Shown: positions 24,601 to 39,600, counted from the first letter of the stretch. The stretch is DNA of 64,000 nucleotides from Chamaecrista fasciculata (GCA_003254925.1 QANZ01037851.1:29991-93990), one strand, 5' to 3'. Program-made: numbers and translations. Notes: generated by a model from the sequence alone, not told the origin.

Positions 24601-27600
24601 TTTGTTGTCTTTAGCAAACTTAGACACACTAAGTAAATTCTTTTTCATAGAAGGAACATGTAACAAAGAAGACAAAATAAGAGGCTTTGAAGTAAATTGT
24701 ATCTCAGTCCTACCAATATGCTCAATAGAAAGAGGCTTACCATCTCCAATATAGACCTGATCATTGCCACCATAATACTCTTGATGCTGTAAATTTGCTA
24801 GGTCTGGTGTTACATGGCAAGATGCACCTGAATCCGGGTACCAAGCAGGATCATATAAAGCCTCTGATGTAGCCATCATAACTGTGTTTTTAGGCTTTGA
24901 AGTACTGGCACTACTGGCTGAATTTTCATCAGAAGAAGCAAAGGGACTCACAAACTCTTGATCAAAACGAAAATGACATTGAAATGCCATATGTCCTGTT
25001 TTTCCACAAAGCTGACAAATCAACTTAGTGTTAGAACTGTTATTGGTTGCTCCACGGCCTCCTTTTCCCCTTCCACCTCTTTGAGAATTCTGCTGAAAAT
25101 TATGCTGATAGTTGCCTTGATAATTCTGATTCCCATAACCATTGAAACTCTGATTCCTATAACCATTCTGCATAGGATGAAAATTCATCTTTCTATCTTT
25201 ATTGTACTGTTGCTGTACAATATTAACAGATAGAGGAACATCAGTTGCCTTCTTCTTGTTGCTAATCCACTCTTCCTGAGTCAAAAGAAGTGCTTCAAGT
25301 TCTGCAATTGTGAAAGACTCTGCCCGTGTGTTCATAGAAGTCACAAAAGAATCATAATCTTGATCTAGGCCTTGAAAGATTGCTTCAATATGCTCTGTTA
25401 TGGTAATTGGCGAACCTACCGAAGACAGAGCATTAGCCACCTTTTTAATCTGCAAAAGGTAATCTGTCAAAGACAAACTCCCTTTCTTAATCGTGCGAAG
25501 CTGAGTTCTATACTGATTAACCTTCGCCCGAGTCTTGGACGAGAAATGAACTTGCAACCTATCCCATACTTCATGGGAAAACTCACAATCAATAACAAGA
25601 TCAGAAATAGATTGGGTCATTGAAGTCAGTAACCAAGAAAGTAGAAGAGAGTCCTGACATTCCCAATTCAAGAAATCCTCACTAAAAATCCCACGAGCTT
25701 CATCATCATCACTCGCAAACTGAGGTGGAACATACTGAGATCCCAACAGGTATTTTTGCAACCTGTAACCTTTGACGGCGGCAAGAACCTGACGGCGCCA
25801 ATTCAAGAAATTGGTGGATTCCAATTTTTCAGGAATCGGGTGACTGAATGAGTGAGGGACGAAGACATTTGCTGCCGCTGCATTCACCGTCGCCGGAGCA
25901 TTTACTGCCGTTGCCGGACGTGGTGGCGCTGACCGATGACGACCTCCGCCGTTCGTAGCTGCTTCAGAGTTCTGAGCGCTGGAGTCCATGTTTAGTTATC
26001 GCTAGTCGAACGCTTCTGGGTTGCAATCGTTTCTGGGTTGCAAGCGTTTTTGGATGCGAACACTTCTGGGTTGCGAACGAACGATTCTGGTTTTCGAACG
26101 TATCTGGTTTCACCTACTACGCCTAAACCATGCGATTTTGATTTTTTCTAAAGAGCGTAAGGCTCTGATACCATATTAAGAAAATATGATAGGTAGAAAA
26201 AGAGAATATTCATATATGAGAAAGTGTAGTACAATAGGATCTATTTATACATGAGTAATCACTAGAGTAGTTAGTTAGAACCTGACTAACAGACTAACTA
26301 ACTAGTAACTAAGTTGTTATTAAACTCCTATACACTTACATGGGCTTGATCAAAAAATGATATAAAATGCACTGTAGGCTATTATGCTTCTGTTGGAGGA
26401 AACTTAGTATCATGGAGGCCTAAGAAGCTGGTTGTGACATGTAGGTCCAGTGTAAAATCTGTGTACAGGGCAATTGCTCAATTTACATGTGATTGGTAGG
26501 TATATGACGTTGCTTGCAAGATTATCAATCTTGGTCTATACCATGGTTTTTTTGTCCCACACCGGATCTAACAAAGTTTTGGGTTGTAAGATTGTTTTGC
26601 AAATACGATCCCAGGAAATTAGGCTACCAATTGATCCCTAAAATTTAGGGATATATATATGTATATATATTTTGTAATTACTTTCTTTCCTAGGATAGCT
26701 TTTGTTGTTCTATAACTAGCCCTTTTTTCCAGCTTTGTAAGACTAAATACTCAAACGATTATTTCCTCCATTTTGTCATAATTTCTTGTATTCATCCCTT
26801 CTGTCCAATCAATTTCTTTTCTTTAGATCTAATTTAAAAAGAAAGGTGTAAAGCTTCGTTGTAGTTTTATGTCTTTGTGAGCTGTTGGTATCTTTGGAGG
26901 GAGAGCAATTTCAAGGAGTTTAATCATATTTTCCTTCTGCCTCGTTTTTTTGAAATGTATTGTTTTATCTTTGGATGGAGGGTTTCTTCTAGTGGTTTAT
27001 CTAGCAGAGTTTTCCGTAGGAAAATCCAAAGTGATAGGATCATAGGAAAGCTTTGATTTAGCTGTTGAGATTTTAATTTTCTTTGTCATGATTGCGTGTA
27101 ATTTGAATTTAACCTGGGATACATATTCTTGTTATTTGAGAAAGCTTTTGATGTCAGTGTCAGGGCTACACTTTGTCTTATATATATATATTCATGTCCA
27201 TCTTTAGTTGTCAGGACTCCTACACTCATGCATGTGAAATGAAAAGCAAGGGCCTGTGATATGCTATATGCTGATTCTGTTATTCTCTGCATATATTACC
27301 TGTACTTTGTTTCTGTTCCGGTGGAAGTCCTTGATATTAACTCTTTACTTTTCCTTTTCCTAATAATACTTCTTTAAATTAGACAAATGCTTCTTAAGCT
27401 CAAATTATCATTTGGTTACTTTTGTGTTTTTCACTTTTTTCTTACCTTCGAAGTTATTTTTGTTGTTGTTGATGGTGACACATGTTCCTTGATTTGCAGC
27501 CCCTTGTTGAAAACAATGAACTGAATATTGCGGATCATTCATATAGCATTCAAGTTCAGGTCTCATCAAACTCTGACATTGAACTATCAGTAAAGGTATT

Positions 27601-30600
27601 GTCATTGTCTTTCCGTCATGATTTGTAAGTTATAAGTGAGTTATCCCTGAATTAGCACAATTTAAATGGTGGAAATTCGAGTGTTCTTCAGGGAAAGCTC
27701 GAACATGTTGAAGTGACAATGGATGTACAAATCTTATCAAGTCTCATGGAGTTTTATGGTGCTTTTACATCATTCAAATTTCAAAATGAAAGGGTATGCT
27801 TCATTTGTATCCATCTCCTTTGTTAATTAACTTTGGTTTTGGGCACTTTTGCTATGCTCAAGTGCTGGCAGGCCAAGAGATTAGAAATGCTTTGATATGA
27901 GCTTATGCTGTGGTTCTTTTCTTTTTGGACTATTGTTTTTTCACACATATGCTCCAGTGATGCAAGCCTAATTGTGACTGTCTGGGATGTTTATGATTTT
28001 GGACTGTCAGTGTTCATGAAGAGTCAATCTGATTTTTTTTTTTTTTTCTATTTGGAGTTGTTTTTTTAACAGAAGAAGTTTGGTCAAGAAGTTAGAGATT
28101 GAGGCTAAAATCTTATGATTTTTTCCGATATTGAGGTTCATGTTTTTGAGGGTGGCAGAGGACCTATCTGGGATTGCTATCTTGATGTAGCATTATTGGC
28201 TTGTGTGATTACCTGCAATCAGGGAAAGGATTGATTAGTTTTTTAATGAAAATTTAAAAAAAAAGTGGTCAAAGGAAGAATTCTTATGTCCGTGACCCAT
28301 TTGGAGTTTGAAAATAGTTATGCTGGGTTCCATTCAGTTCTGTATTCCTTTATCCTTCAACCTATTGGCTTAAGGTGGATTCTTGCTGGTGCTTTGTCTA
28401 CATGCTTTTGCCTAGCTAGAGTTGGTTTAATAATTTTATTTGCTGGAGGTGCTCTTCTTGTTCAATGTTCTTTTCTCCTTCTTTTGTATTGCTTGTTTTT
28501 TCACATCTCAGTGCTTCTGAATTGGTCTCTTGTATTTGCATTTACATATTAGATGCTGCTATGGAGAGCTAAACCTCTGAATTTTTAGCCTTGAGATATG
28601 TTTATACAGTAATTAAAAAAGGTACTTTTTCTAGATCTTGATTATATTCAATGATGGGAAAACTCAACCAATTGTGAGGTTCAGCTCTCTGTAGCATTAC
28701 TTTTATCTTATGTTTTCTCATCTTTTAGTTGAACTATGAATTAAGGTGACAAAGCCTTATTGACTTTTCAGTTTAGACAGGCTAATTCTGTTGCATAACT
28801 TTAAAGGTCTAAAATGTAATCACTAGTGCACCTTAGCAGTAATGCTCTCAAACTATTCTAACTGTTCCCCTCAACCCCGAAGAATGTTTAAACTTCATAT
28901 TTATATGTGTTTCATTGAAAAAGGTGTTTACTTTTATGGCCTACAGACAAAGGTGCTAGTTTTTGTTAATCTTCCATGTTGCAGGTGCTCTCATCACTGA
29001 ATGGAATTGATAATCCAAATACTAGGCTCATATTAAAAAAAGAGTAAGCAGTACTTTGGCAACTCAAGATGTCTCTGAGTTTTCACCTAACAAGTTTCTT
29101 TGAACATCATTTTAACCATTTTGACTTTTGTTTTTCTTGCAGATCTGTTTTTGCAAGTAAGAAGAAAATCGTATGGGATATTTCTATCTTGAATGTAGTG
29201 ATTACTCTTCCTTGGAGAAATATGGCATCTGATTATTGCAACTTGGTAACTCCTCAATTTCTTCAAAGTAATGATTGGGTTTAAAGATTAAATGGGAAGG
29301 TCCAACGAAGATATCCATTCATCCAATTTTGATCCTTGAAATTAGCTAGTACAAATCCCTATGAATTAGCGATATTTATTAATTCTTAAATATTTTCTTT
29401 CCTAGGATAGCTGTTTTGTTCCTGTACAAATACCCTTGTACCTATCAAACTAGATACATAAGCAGTTCATTCAGTTTTTTTTTTTTGTGATCATGATAAT
29501 ATATCTCGCTGTAGGATAGAAAGCTTATCTGAAAAACTTCTAATATTCCTGTCAATTTGCTTAATTTAAACAAAAAACAAAAAGAAAAAATTTCTCAAGT
29601 AAATAGGATTATGAATGCTCCTGCTCAAGTTGGGGTATAGATGTATTGTGCCGAGCCTGCTTACAAGTTGGTGTAAAAAGCTCTTTACCTGCCCTTTGGC
29701 TTGCACATCTGCTACTTGCTCAGTTGGTGGAACAAATGGAGTACACATTACACCTTCCATTTTCTCTTCCCTTAGATGTCTGTCAACTTCTGTAGCATGG
29801 TCCAGTCCTGTTGTATAGGATAGGTTATGCTAATTGCAGCTTAATTATCACAGTTTGATTTCAAGGGTTGGCCCCCTGGTTTCTTGCCAAACCTTCTTTA
29901 AATAAAACTTTGGAAGTGTCAAATGTCACTATATAGTATTTCAGTAGTTAAGAATATTTGTTGCAGTTTAGTTTCTTATTCCTATAAATGTACTTGCAGG
30001 TAATGGAGTCCAGATCTATTTGCTTTCTGTCCATAGATAATCTCAAGACTTTCACCTCAAAAGTTGGTGAGGATAACTACTCAATGAAGAGCTTGTTAAA
30101 TTCTTTATCCTCATCGGAAACCTATTTGGACATCCTAGTTGAAGATCTATATGAATACTTTGAGTTCAAATTAATTGACTTTCAGGTCAGGTTCTTAATA
30201 GCTATAAATATTTTCATATCTATTTTTCTGAGCATTGATAATTAATCAATGGTCTCCTGCATTGCAGGTCACAATGTTGAATTCTGAGCAGTCACAGAAG
30301 GTTTCTTTGTTGAAGCAGTTCAGCGGTTCTATCTTTCTGTCATCTTGTGTGGTCCCTGATGAGTCCATTTTAAAACAGTTGGAGGTGATGAATTTTTTAT
30401 TATGAACTTAACTGTCACTTGCACACATGTTATAGTGATGGAGCAATTTTGTTTTCTTTCTGCCATTTCTCTATCTATATTTAATTTTTTTAACTGTCTG
30501 ATTTTAGGTTTTTGTCATCATTGAATTACTCAAGGCACACTTCTCTCCATCAATTTATGTTGCATTTCTAGAATTGGTCACTTGTATGGATTTGATGCAT

Positions 30601-33600
30601 CCAAGGGACAAATCTGAAATATTGGAAGATCCTTGTCCTCCAAATATTGTTTCAGTTGTACCTTCTACATTCAGTTTTTCTGTTGTTTCGAAATTACGAT
30701 CAGTTGTTCTGGAAGTTGACTTAGCAAATGATGGAGATGATAGCTCTGCTCTCGGGGTTTCCCTTCAAGATATGAACATTTGGTACGTTTACTGTCATTC
30801 TTCTATCCTAGGGATTTACTATGGATATTATCCTTAGTGTCGTATTTCTTGAGTTTGATGTTCAATGGTGAAGATGATGAGGTTGAATGAGGCATTGCTT
30901 GTGTAGAAAATCAGAGAGATGTGCTCTGGTTTTTCTTATTAGCATTTGAATTGTTAAGTTGCAAGACCAGAATGAATAAACTTTTCTTATCTTACTCACA
31001 TAGAAACATGTAGTCTATTTGTTGAGAAATTTGGAATTATTGAGAATTATTTTATTGCTTATTTTATCATTATCTTATCTTATATAGATATTTATCTAAA
31101 ATTTTAGTTAAAGCAGCTTGTTCAATTTATATGCTCTAATTGGGTATATTCTAATGGGTTTCTTTAGAGGTGTGTCCATCATGGATCCATGAGATAAGAA
31201 TTGCTTTTCGACATACATAAGGATGAATCCATTTATACTATTTGAAAGCAAAGTAGAATAGAATCATTTGCTCAATATATGACTTTTCGGCCATTGATCT
31301 GCCACGAAACTTGACTGCATTGTCGCCACACCTTTGTTCTCATTGAGGTTTTATTTAATTGATTATTTTATATGTAGAAGATCTTGATGCATTAATGTTA
31401 TTTTACCCCATCATTTTCTTACGTAATATATTCACCAAAAACTACTATTTGTGTTTTGTTGTACCATTTCCAGGTATGCTTATACGAAATTTGAGGAGTT
31501 CTTTGTCAGTATGAAGTCTTTAATGATTACTGCTTATAAACTGAAAGATGAAAACGATAGCTGTATAATGCTTTCAGCAAGGAGTTTAAATTCTCAAAGC
31601 ACTGTAGTTGAAGACTGCATGTCTGGAAGAGGCAATGAATCTGATGAATTTTGTGGTGTAGCTGTAATGGCTAATTCTTGTTTTGCCATCCATTATGAAT
31701 CTCCCAGAACTGATATAAAATTTCATAAGTGTACTATATGCCTTAACAATGCTGATATCCACTGCTACCCATATTTATTTGGATTGCTTATTGGATTTTT
31801 TGATCAATTAACTGCACATGGTACCAATTTTGAGAATTCCAATGCTGGAACAGATACTGATATTTCAAAGTTCAGTCTTGGGTTTCAAAACTTTGGCTTC
31901 TCAAATTATATGGAACCTGGATCCTCTGAATCTGCATGCATTCCATTAGATAGTTTTCCATTTGTAACTATTTACAATTCTGGTCCTCTTAGTAATCTAG
32001 AGAGTGCACTCCGATATGCTATTCCTGACTGGAGAAAATATTTCATTCCGAGGAACAGAAAAATCAGTACTCCCAAAATCAATCTGAGAAGGTCTGAATT
32101 TTGCAACATACCTTTTTCTCTTGAGTTGAGCGTATGTGGAATGAGAACACATTTTCATGATTCTTCATCTGTAATTGGAACAATGTTGTTGCCTACATCT
32201 AAATCTTGTCTTTTCTTCTGCGAGGACAGTATGGATATATTGTCTTCCTTTGAAGGATTGGTTCTTACCTCATCTTGGTGGACCAGTAACTTACATGATT
32301 ATCTGTGGGGTCCGTCTTCAGCAAATTTATCTCCTATTTTAAATGTTCGTGTCAGAAAATGTCATAGTATCGATTCATCAACTAAGCTTGAAGTGAGTAT
32401 TGGCATACAGCATGTATATTGCATGTTACTCCCAGAATTTCTCTCGGTCATCATTGGTTACTTCTCATTGTCTGAGTGGAGTGGCAATTTGGCTGACCAG
32501 ATTCTCAGCAAAGAGCAGAATTATATAGATGTAGGAAATGATGAAAGAATTACATATAAGTTTGAAATCTTGGACTCTGATCTCATTTTTCCTGTAGAAT
32601 ACAAGGATCATCAATTTCTTAAGGTTGAAATGCAACAGTTTTACTGTACATACATCCATAATTCTAGTTCAGATATGGAGATACAGGACGTTCCTCTTGA
32701 ATGTTTGGTTCCAATTAACAAGCTTTCCAACAAAAGTCACTGTCTGAATGTGTTTGGGAGGGACTTGTTTCTATCTCTTCTTCAACTTAAGAATAACGGA
32801 TGTGTAACTGCTGATTTGATTGCACCCATAAGTGCTGATTTTTGGGTCAGAATTCCATATGGGAATGAATCTAGTTGCAGAAATGCTTATCCTGTCACAT
32901 GTTTCATGACAACCATCAGAAGCTGTCAAGTAATTGCTGAAGGTAGGACTTCTTCTGTTTATCACCTTTTTCTCATTAGACTTTATTTAATGTGGTTACG
33001 TTATCTTTTTATTCTGATTTTTCTTTTCCTTTTTTGTTGTGTTTGGGGTGGGTGGTAACAGATAACTACTTCCTCGATGGATGCGCGGCTGTGTGGAATA
33101 TAATTGATCAGTTTTCTTTAGTTGGTGATCAATCCAGATATTTCAAGTCAGATATTCTGCAGTTCCTTCACTTAAAGAGAAGTTCAAAGGAGACAGTAAC
33201 TGTTTCTCCAGTGGCTACGACCTTGGCACATACAGAAATAAAATGTCACATTCAGTCATTGCTGATAAACTTCTGTCACACAAAAGAAGACTCTGTGGAA
33301 TTGATATCCAAGGCTGATGTGCAATTTAATTGCTCTGCTTCTTTGATAAGTGATTCTCTAGTATCGTTGGATTTGGGTTTCTCTTCTCTAGCGTTATATT
33401 CACATCATGATTCCCTGGTTTTAGCAAAATGCACATTGGCTTGCTTGTCCACACTAGTACTTGACATCTCTTTCTCTAAATCATTTGAGGGTGAGAATGA
33501 CCTCAGTGTTTGTCTTCCATCCCTCAATATTTGGCTACATTTTTCTGAGTGGATTGAGGTTGTTGACTATTTTAATCAGTTTTTTGAACATTTGGCAAAA

Positions 33601-36600
33601 ACTGTGCTCTTGGATTCTTCATTGAATGGTTTTTCCTCCAACAATACTGCTGGTACAAAAGATCCACATTTTGCAGCAGAAGAGATGAAGGAAACTGTTT
33701 TCTTGACCCTGAAGTCAGACATGGTTGGTGTCACAGTTCATATCCCTGTATGGTTTACTGTGGAACCTGATCTTGAACTTCAGCTTGCTGACGATCTCAG
33801 GTTTACATCCTCATGTGTATATTGGGATATCACTGAAGGAAGAAACACTAAATTTCTTTCCGTTTCTTTTCACATGAAATGTTTTGAATTACTTGCAAGC
33901 AGCAGAGGTATCCAATTAAAGTCCAATATTGATAAATTAAGCTGCTTGATAGTAATAACTGAGGACAAGCTTACATCTTGGCCTATTTTTGAGATAGTCC
34001 AGGTGTACTTGAACATTGCTACCTGTACCAACCAGAAAGACATGAGGGAATTCAAACTGGAGATTCTGTGTGATCACTCAGATGTGTGGCTTTCACACCC
34101 TGTTTTCTATTTCTTCAGTGCTGTAAACTTCAATGTCCCCAAGGCACCATCATCTCAATTTTCATCATGTGGGGTTGATTTTAAATTCCAGCTGAGGAAA
34201 GTTTCTTTTCTACTAACTGATGGAAGGGTATGCTGCTAGTCTTTGCTAATTAAATATTAAGAGATTTTTTTTTCACGTCTTTTTACCTCTATTTTGCTAT
34301 GTTTTTTCATTATAATTTCCCTTTTGTTCATAGAACTGAAAATATTATAAATGATTGTTTTTTATACTTGAAAATATCTTACGAAGAGGATAGATAGTTT
34401 AAAGGAGGATGATATGATATCTTGCAATAGACAGAAAGAGTAGAGGAAAGAACAAAACATGAAAGAAAACCAAAATGACACCATGCTACATTCCGTAAAG
34501 TCATAAACTGATTTATTTCACTGTGTAGAGCAATACATTCTGTAAATCCCCACCACGGGGTACAGATGTATATACATCTATGGTGCTCTATATTTTGGTC
34601 ACTATAATAAATAAGTGTTGAGAAATGTAGGATTATCTAGAATTATTTTATTTCTTATTTTATCATTATCTTTTAAGATTAGAAATATCTTATTAGAATC
34701 TGATTTATATTGTCATTATCTTATCAAATATTAGATTAGATATCTTTTGTTAGGATTCCTAACTTGATTAGGAATATTTTCTCTTATTTAAGCATTGTAA
34801 ACCTTTTTGCTTATGATCAATAATATTACGAATATTATTCTCCAAAAATCAACACTAAGTTATCCCTTTAATAAAGCTGATCCCTAATTTACAGCCTCTA
34901 TGCTTTTTACATTACATAACACATTCCATTGTGGCATTTGAGGAAGACATGTACTGACTTGAACGTACAAAACTGACTGGGATTGCATTGTATGATCACG
35001 CTGCAACAGAAAAACATTAAAATAAACTTAGTATCTTCCCTGCTTGATCTTGAATTAATCTCCCATTGATGAAGAATAGAAAGAAAATGTTTGGACTGAT
35101 ATGGTCATGCTATGAGTATTATTTGTAAATTTATAATTGATCCGGCAGTAAATGCTTAAACAAGGGATTCTTAAACATGGCAAAAGTATATATATTTCAT
35201 CCTTGAGGTACAGAATAATTTTCATTTACGTGCTATTTTTATGTGTTAATTTCATCTCCAAAGAATTGATTAATAGGCTTGGATTTAAATTGCATATTTT
35301 TATCCTTGTATGTAACCTAGCAACACATTAGGTAGTTTAACTAATCCTTGTTAGTGTTATGCTAGTAGTTTAGAAATACATTAATTTGGTAGTTAGGAAT
35401 ATACATTAAATAGGTTTGTAAGAGGATTATAGCTTTGTGTATATAATATCGGTTCTTTCAATGAAGAAAATATGAGAAGTTATTCAAATCACTATTCTCA
35501 CTTCAACAATCCTGATATGAACTTGTGTCATTAGTAACTGACAACTTCTAAAATTTTTATAATCGTGTAAAATTAAATTAGGGAAAAGAAAGAAAACTTG
35601 AAAATTACCTTGGACTTCAAAATTAAATTAGTAACTGTGACAACTTCTAAAATTTTTTCATCAGCTTTCCTATATTATTTTGACCATTTGTTCAGTTTCA
35701 TTTCTAAACCTCTGCTTGTAAAGAATACCAATATTTGTTTGCCCCCTCTTTATTCTTCTTTTCTCTCTCTATCTCTCTCTTTTCTCCCTTTCCCACTTTC
35801 TTCTAGTCATCATACATCACCTGTGTCATTTTTCTTCTTCCTGAGAAAGTAATCTAACATTAGCTCTTAGTCTTTTCCAGTTGAAGAAGAATGCTTTATC
35901 ATCATACATCACCTGTATCATCTTCTTTAGCATAGAATCACTTTCTTGATTTCATTATGGGTTTCTTCTAATACTTTGTTTAGAGGGGTTTCCCTTATCA
36001 CTTATGGATCTTCAATGGGATTGGAAGGCATTAACGATGCAGCATCTTCTTTTTTCTTTTGTTTGTTTTTTTATTTCCTTTTGGAAAGGACAACGTGTCC
36101 TCCTCTTTGTATTCCTTTGTATCTTTTCTCTCTAATAAATTTCTCTTATTGGAAAAAACTGTGTTTCACACTTTGGAAAGAAATAAAAGATCTTATTGTA
36201 GCTCTTCTCTAAGTCATATTCTTATCAGGTTAAAACCCTAATCTCATATTAAAATTAGAAAAAAAATTATATATACGTATATATTGAAAAGAATCAGATA
36301 AGGTTAAAAAATAATAAACAAAATAAATCCTAATGTTCTAAGGATTAGGACCCTATGTAGTGACACTTATCTTCCAGCTTGAAATTCTTTCCCGTCATTA
36401 TATAATTTAATTTTTATTAAAAGAGCAAAAGAAATTATTTTTGTTAAGAATCAGATTTGATTATGTAAATCAATCTGCATTAAAGTGTTGACCCTGAGAT
36501 TAGCCTAAATATTAGAGATTTGAGAATCAATTATATTCATTGTATTTCCTAGAATAGACTATGTTCTCTTGTATAAATACCCTATGACATTCAGAAATAA

Positions 36601-39600
36601 AAAACAATCAAGAAAAGTGTTTCTCACATCCTACTCTCTCATTCTATATTTTTATATTTTACTAAAAATCAACATGGTATCAGAGCCTTTTGAGCCTGGG
36701 TGAATTTTCTCCTCTCCAGTTCTGAAAATTTCTTCCCCTTCATCTATTTGAGTCTTTGTTTATGCGTCCAGTGAGTCTCATTGTTCTTGCTCTTTTTCCC
36801 TTTCTTTGGTTGTCTCAGCCTATTCTCATTTTCATCCATTCTCTGTCTAGTGATTTAGTAATTTCTTATTTGTCGTCTTCTCAAATGTTTTTTCACTCAA
36901 GTTTGTTGATGACTAGTTTGTGGTTATGGATGTGTTCTCATTCCATCCCTTCTCACATTATTCATGGCTGTGTTTTCATTCCAGCCTCCTCTCTTTGTGA
37001 CTTCATCCATGGGGTCATGGCTGTGTTTTCATTCCAACTTCTTCTCCCCATATGATTTTAGTCGCAAGATCATCTTTCCTTCTCTCAGCAACTTTAGTGG
37101 TGATTTCCTTTGAGTTGTCTACTTTGTTTGCCTTGTATTTGTTTTACTATTGTGTCTTCTTTGTGTCTTTGGGTTTCCTTTACAAGTCATTCATGATGTT
37201 AGATCTCCTTTGGTGTCTTCTTTGTGAGGAGCCATGTATGCTATGGAGTCATGTGCTTCTTCCTTCGCCGAACTCACTTTGTCTTACCAGTTTTGGTGTC
37301 TTCAGTCCTTGTTCTGGCTGCTTTAAGAGGTTTTCGGTGCTTTCTGAGACATCACTTCAGAGTCCACTAGACATTGCAATTCTTGGATGTTTTGAGATCA
37401 CCATTTAAGGTGACATTTTGAGACAACACTGACAGAAGATTTGGTGTATGTCTCCTTTAAATCCAATGGATGTTGCCACTCTTTTGGACCTTAGAGATCA
37501 CACTACATGGTCACTATTTGAGATATCACTGATAGGGGGAGTCTCAGAGAAGTTTGTTTAAGGGTGTTTTTATTAGTTTGTTTTGTGTTGTTATGATGTA
37601 TGGGTTTTTATGTTTTAGAATACCTTTATAGCAAGTTGCATGATTAAAATCTATGCTCCAACTTGAGGGGGAGGGTTAAGAATCAGATTTGATTATGTAA
37701 ATCAATCTGCATTAAAGTGTTGACCCTGAGATTAGCCTAAATATTAGAGATTTGAGAATCAATTATATTAATTGTATTTCCTAGAATAGACTATGTTCTC
37801 TTGTATAAATACCCTATGACATTCAGAAATAAAAAACAATCAAGAAAAGTGTTTCTCACATCCTTCTCTCTCATTCTATATTTTTATATTTTACTAAAAA
37901 TCAACAATTTTTATACACTAAACTCTCCCCGTCGTAATATGATTTACAATGCTGCAAGTTGGAGTTTTGATTTTTCTTCTCAGTACTTAAATTAAATTCC
38001 ATAAATTTTTACATTGCTTTCTTTTCTTTTCTTTCTTTTTCATGATACAATCTGTTTGCCTTAATATAGTGGAGCTGCAGTGGACCTCAGTTGGAAATTC
38101 TAGTGAGAAACATCCTCTTGCTCGCCGACATCGCTGATAAACACACACAGTTCTCACTTAATGGTGATTTTCAAGTAAACTACAATAACATTGAAAAGGT
38201 GCGATTAGTAATTATACTGTTTTAATTTCTTTTTTTAGCTATAAATAATTTGCTAATACCTGTATTGTACGCATTGAAAACTTAAGGTATGCTGGGAGCC
38301 TTTTGTTGAGCCTTGGAAATTTTGGTTGACTTTAATTAGGAAACAAGAAATGAGTGTCCTGCTGAACAGCTCTGTCACAACCGATATCCTTCTCAATTCA
38401 GAAGCTCAGCTTAACATTAATGTAACAGAATCCCTGGTTGAGGTATACTATTTTCTATTATTTTTGCTACCTTTCAGTTATAAAAGATATTAAAAGTCTT
38501 TAATTAATTGAATCTTTCAGTTCTCAAAGTGATGATTAATTGAAATGTAACCTACCGAGTCATTTTGAGTATGGATGTGCGGTGTCTAACTATTTTATGT
38601 TTAGATTTTTTCTTGATTGTGATAGAGAACCAAGTGACCTTGGGGAACCCTCCCTCAAAAGCTAATATGTTGCAGGGGGAGAACCAAGACACTTAAGTAC
38701 TCCATCAAGCATCACATTTTACTCGATGTGGGACTTAAGCATCTCATACTACCCAAGTCTCTATCATAGCACTGCTCTGGAAAGCCGATATCTTGGCGAC
38801 TACACTTTGCGACACTTCACTCGGCTTTCTACTAGTTAGAACCCTTCGTAGGTTAGAACCTCTGTAGGTAGCCCTTTTTATGCCATCGACAACTAGGCTT
38901 TGATATCATTTGATAGAGACCCTAGTGACCTTGGGGAACCCTCCCTCAAAAGTTAGTTGTTGAAGGGCGAGAACCTAGACACTTAAGTACTCCGTTAAGC
39001 ATCCCATTCAATTTGACGTGGGACTTAGGCATTCCATACTACCCAAGTCCCTATCATTGACTTTTATTTCTGAAAAATGAAGCTGAAGTTTGAATTATCT
39101 TTAGCTTGAGGGGGAGTGTTAGAGAAGTGTGCTTGTATGTGACAGTTAGGTTAAATTATGTTGGTAATGGAGGGGGTCTGTACTTGCACTTCCCTAGTAC
39201 ATGACTTAATTTAGGCTTATAAATAGGAACACCAAGTCAGTGACTTCATTCAGACATCATTCTCCCCTTTTTCTAGTTTGGGAATCACTAAACAATCGGA
39301 CATTGAGAATGAAAAATATTCCAGCATATTCTTGGACCGTTTTTTGTAGCAAAAATCTTGTTTAGATCTGCACCTGCAAAGTGATTATTGGCCTTGGAAA
39401 TTCTTGGTTAAACACTTACTACGTGATATACTAATACCATGTGTGTTTTTTAGTTTTTATATTCTGTTTATAATATACTACATGATGGTAATTTTTATTT
39501 GAGTCTTGTTTCTTTCAGTGTATGTCGCGAATCACTGAGATGGTTATGGATGCCTGCCGTTTGAGGGGGCAGAAAGATCCTTCAGCGGGCAACAAAATAA

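Larger units (their letters stand above)
24301..26340 (-). mobile_element. Copia element B: 5' LTR plus gag-protease, 3' part lost
   Basis: Antisense copia of the same family as the element at 48337-53439. The 5' LTR is 26174-26340, with antisense primer site GGCTCTGATACCA at 26161-26173. Gag-protease and the start of integrase follow down to about 24301, where similarity to the sister element stops abruptly next to unrelated intron DNA. About 3 kb of pol and the 3' LTR are missing, so it cannot move. The 5' LTR abuts the remains of an older plus-strand copia, so this was a nested insertion. Confidence 0.85.
36442..37906 (+). mobile_element. Non-coding LTR retrotransposon G
   Basis: 1,465 bp, sense to VPS13. 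LTRs 36442-36674 and 37674-37906 (233 bp each) differ at about three places, one being TG to GG at the start of the right LTR. Target duplication ATTTT (36437-36441, 37907-37911). Primer site TGGTATCAGAGCC at 36675-36687 directly after the left LTR; polypurine tract ACTTGAGGGGGAGGG before the right one. The 1-kb interior has no gag or pol and is thymidine-rich. Recently mobile but dependent on enzymes in trans. Confidence 0.93.

Noticed and set aside
28265..28552. Hydrophobic 95-codon open frame resembling a membrane protein
   Set aside because: It sits within a VPS13 intron with T-rich composition, no conserved motif and no supported promoter or splice partner.
36756..37408. Open frames of 99 and 118 codons
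   Set aside because: Thymidine-rich interior of non-coding LTR element G. Hydrophobic translation is a composition effect.
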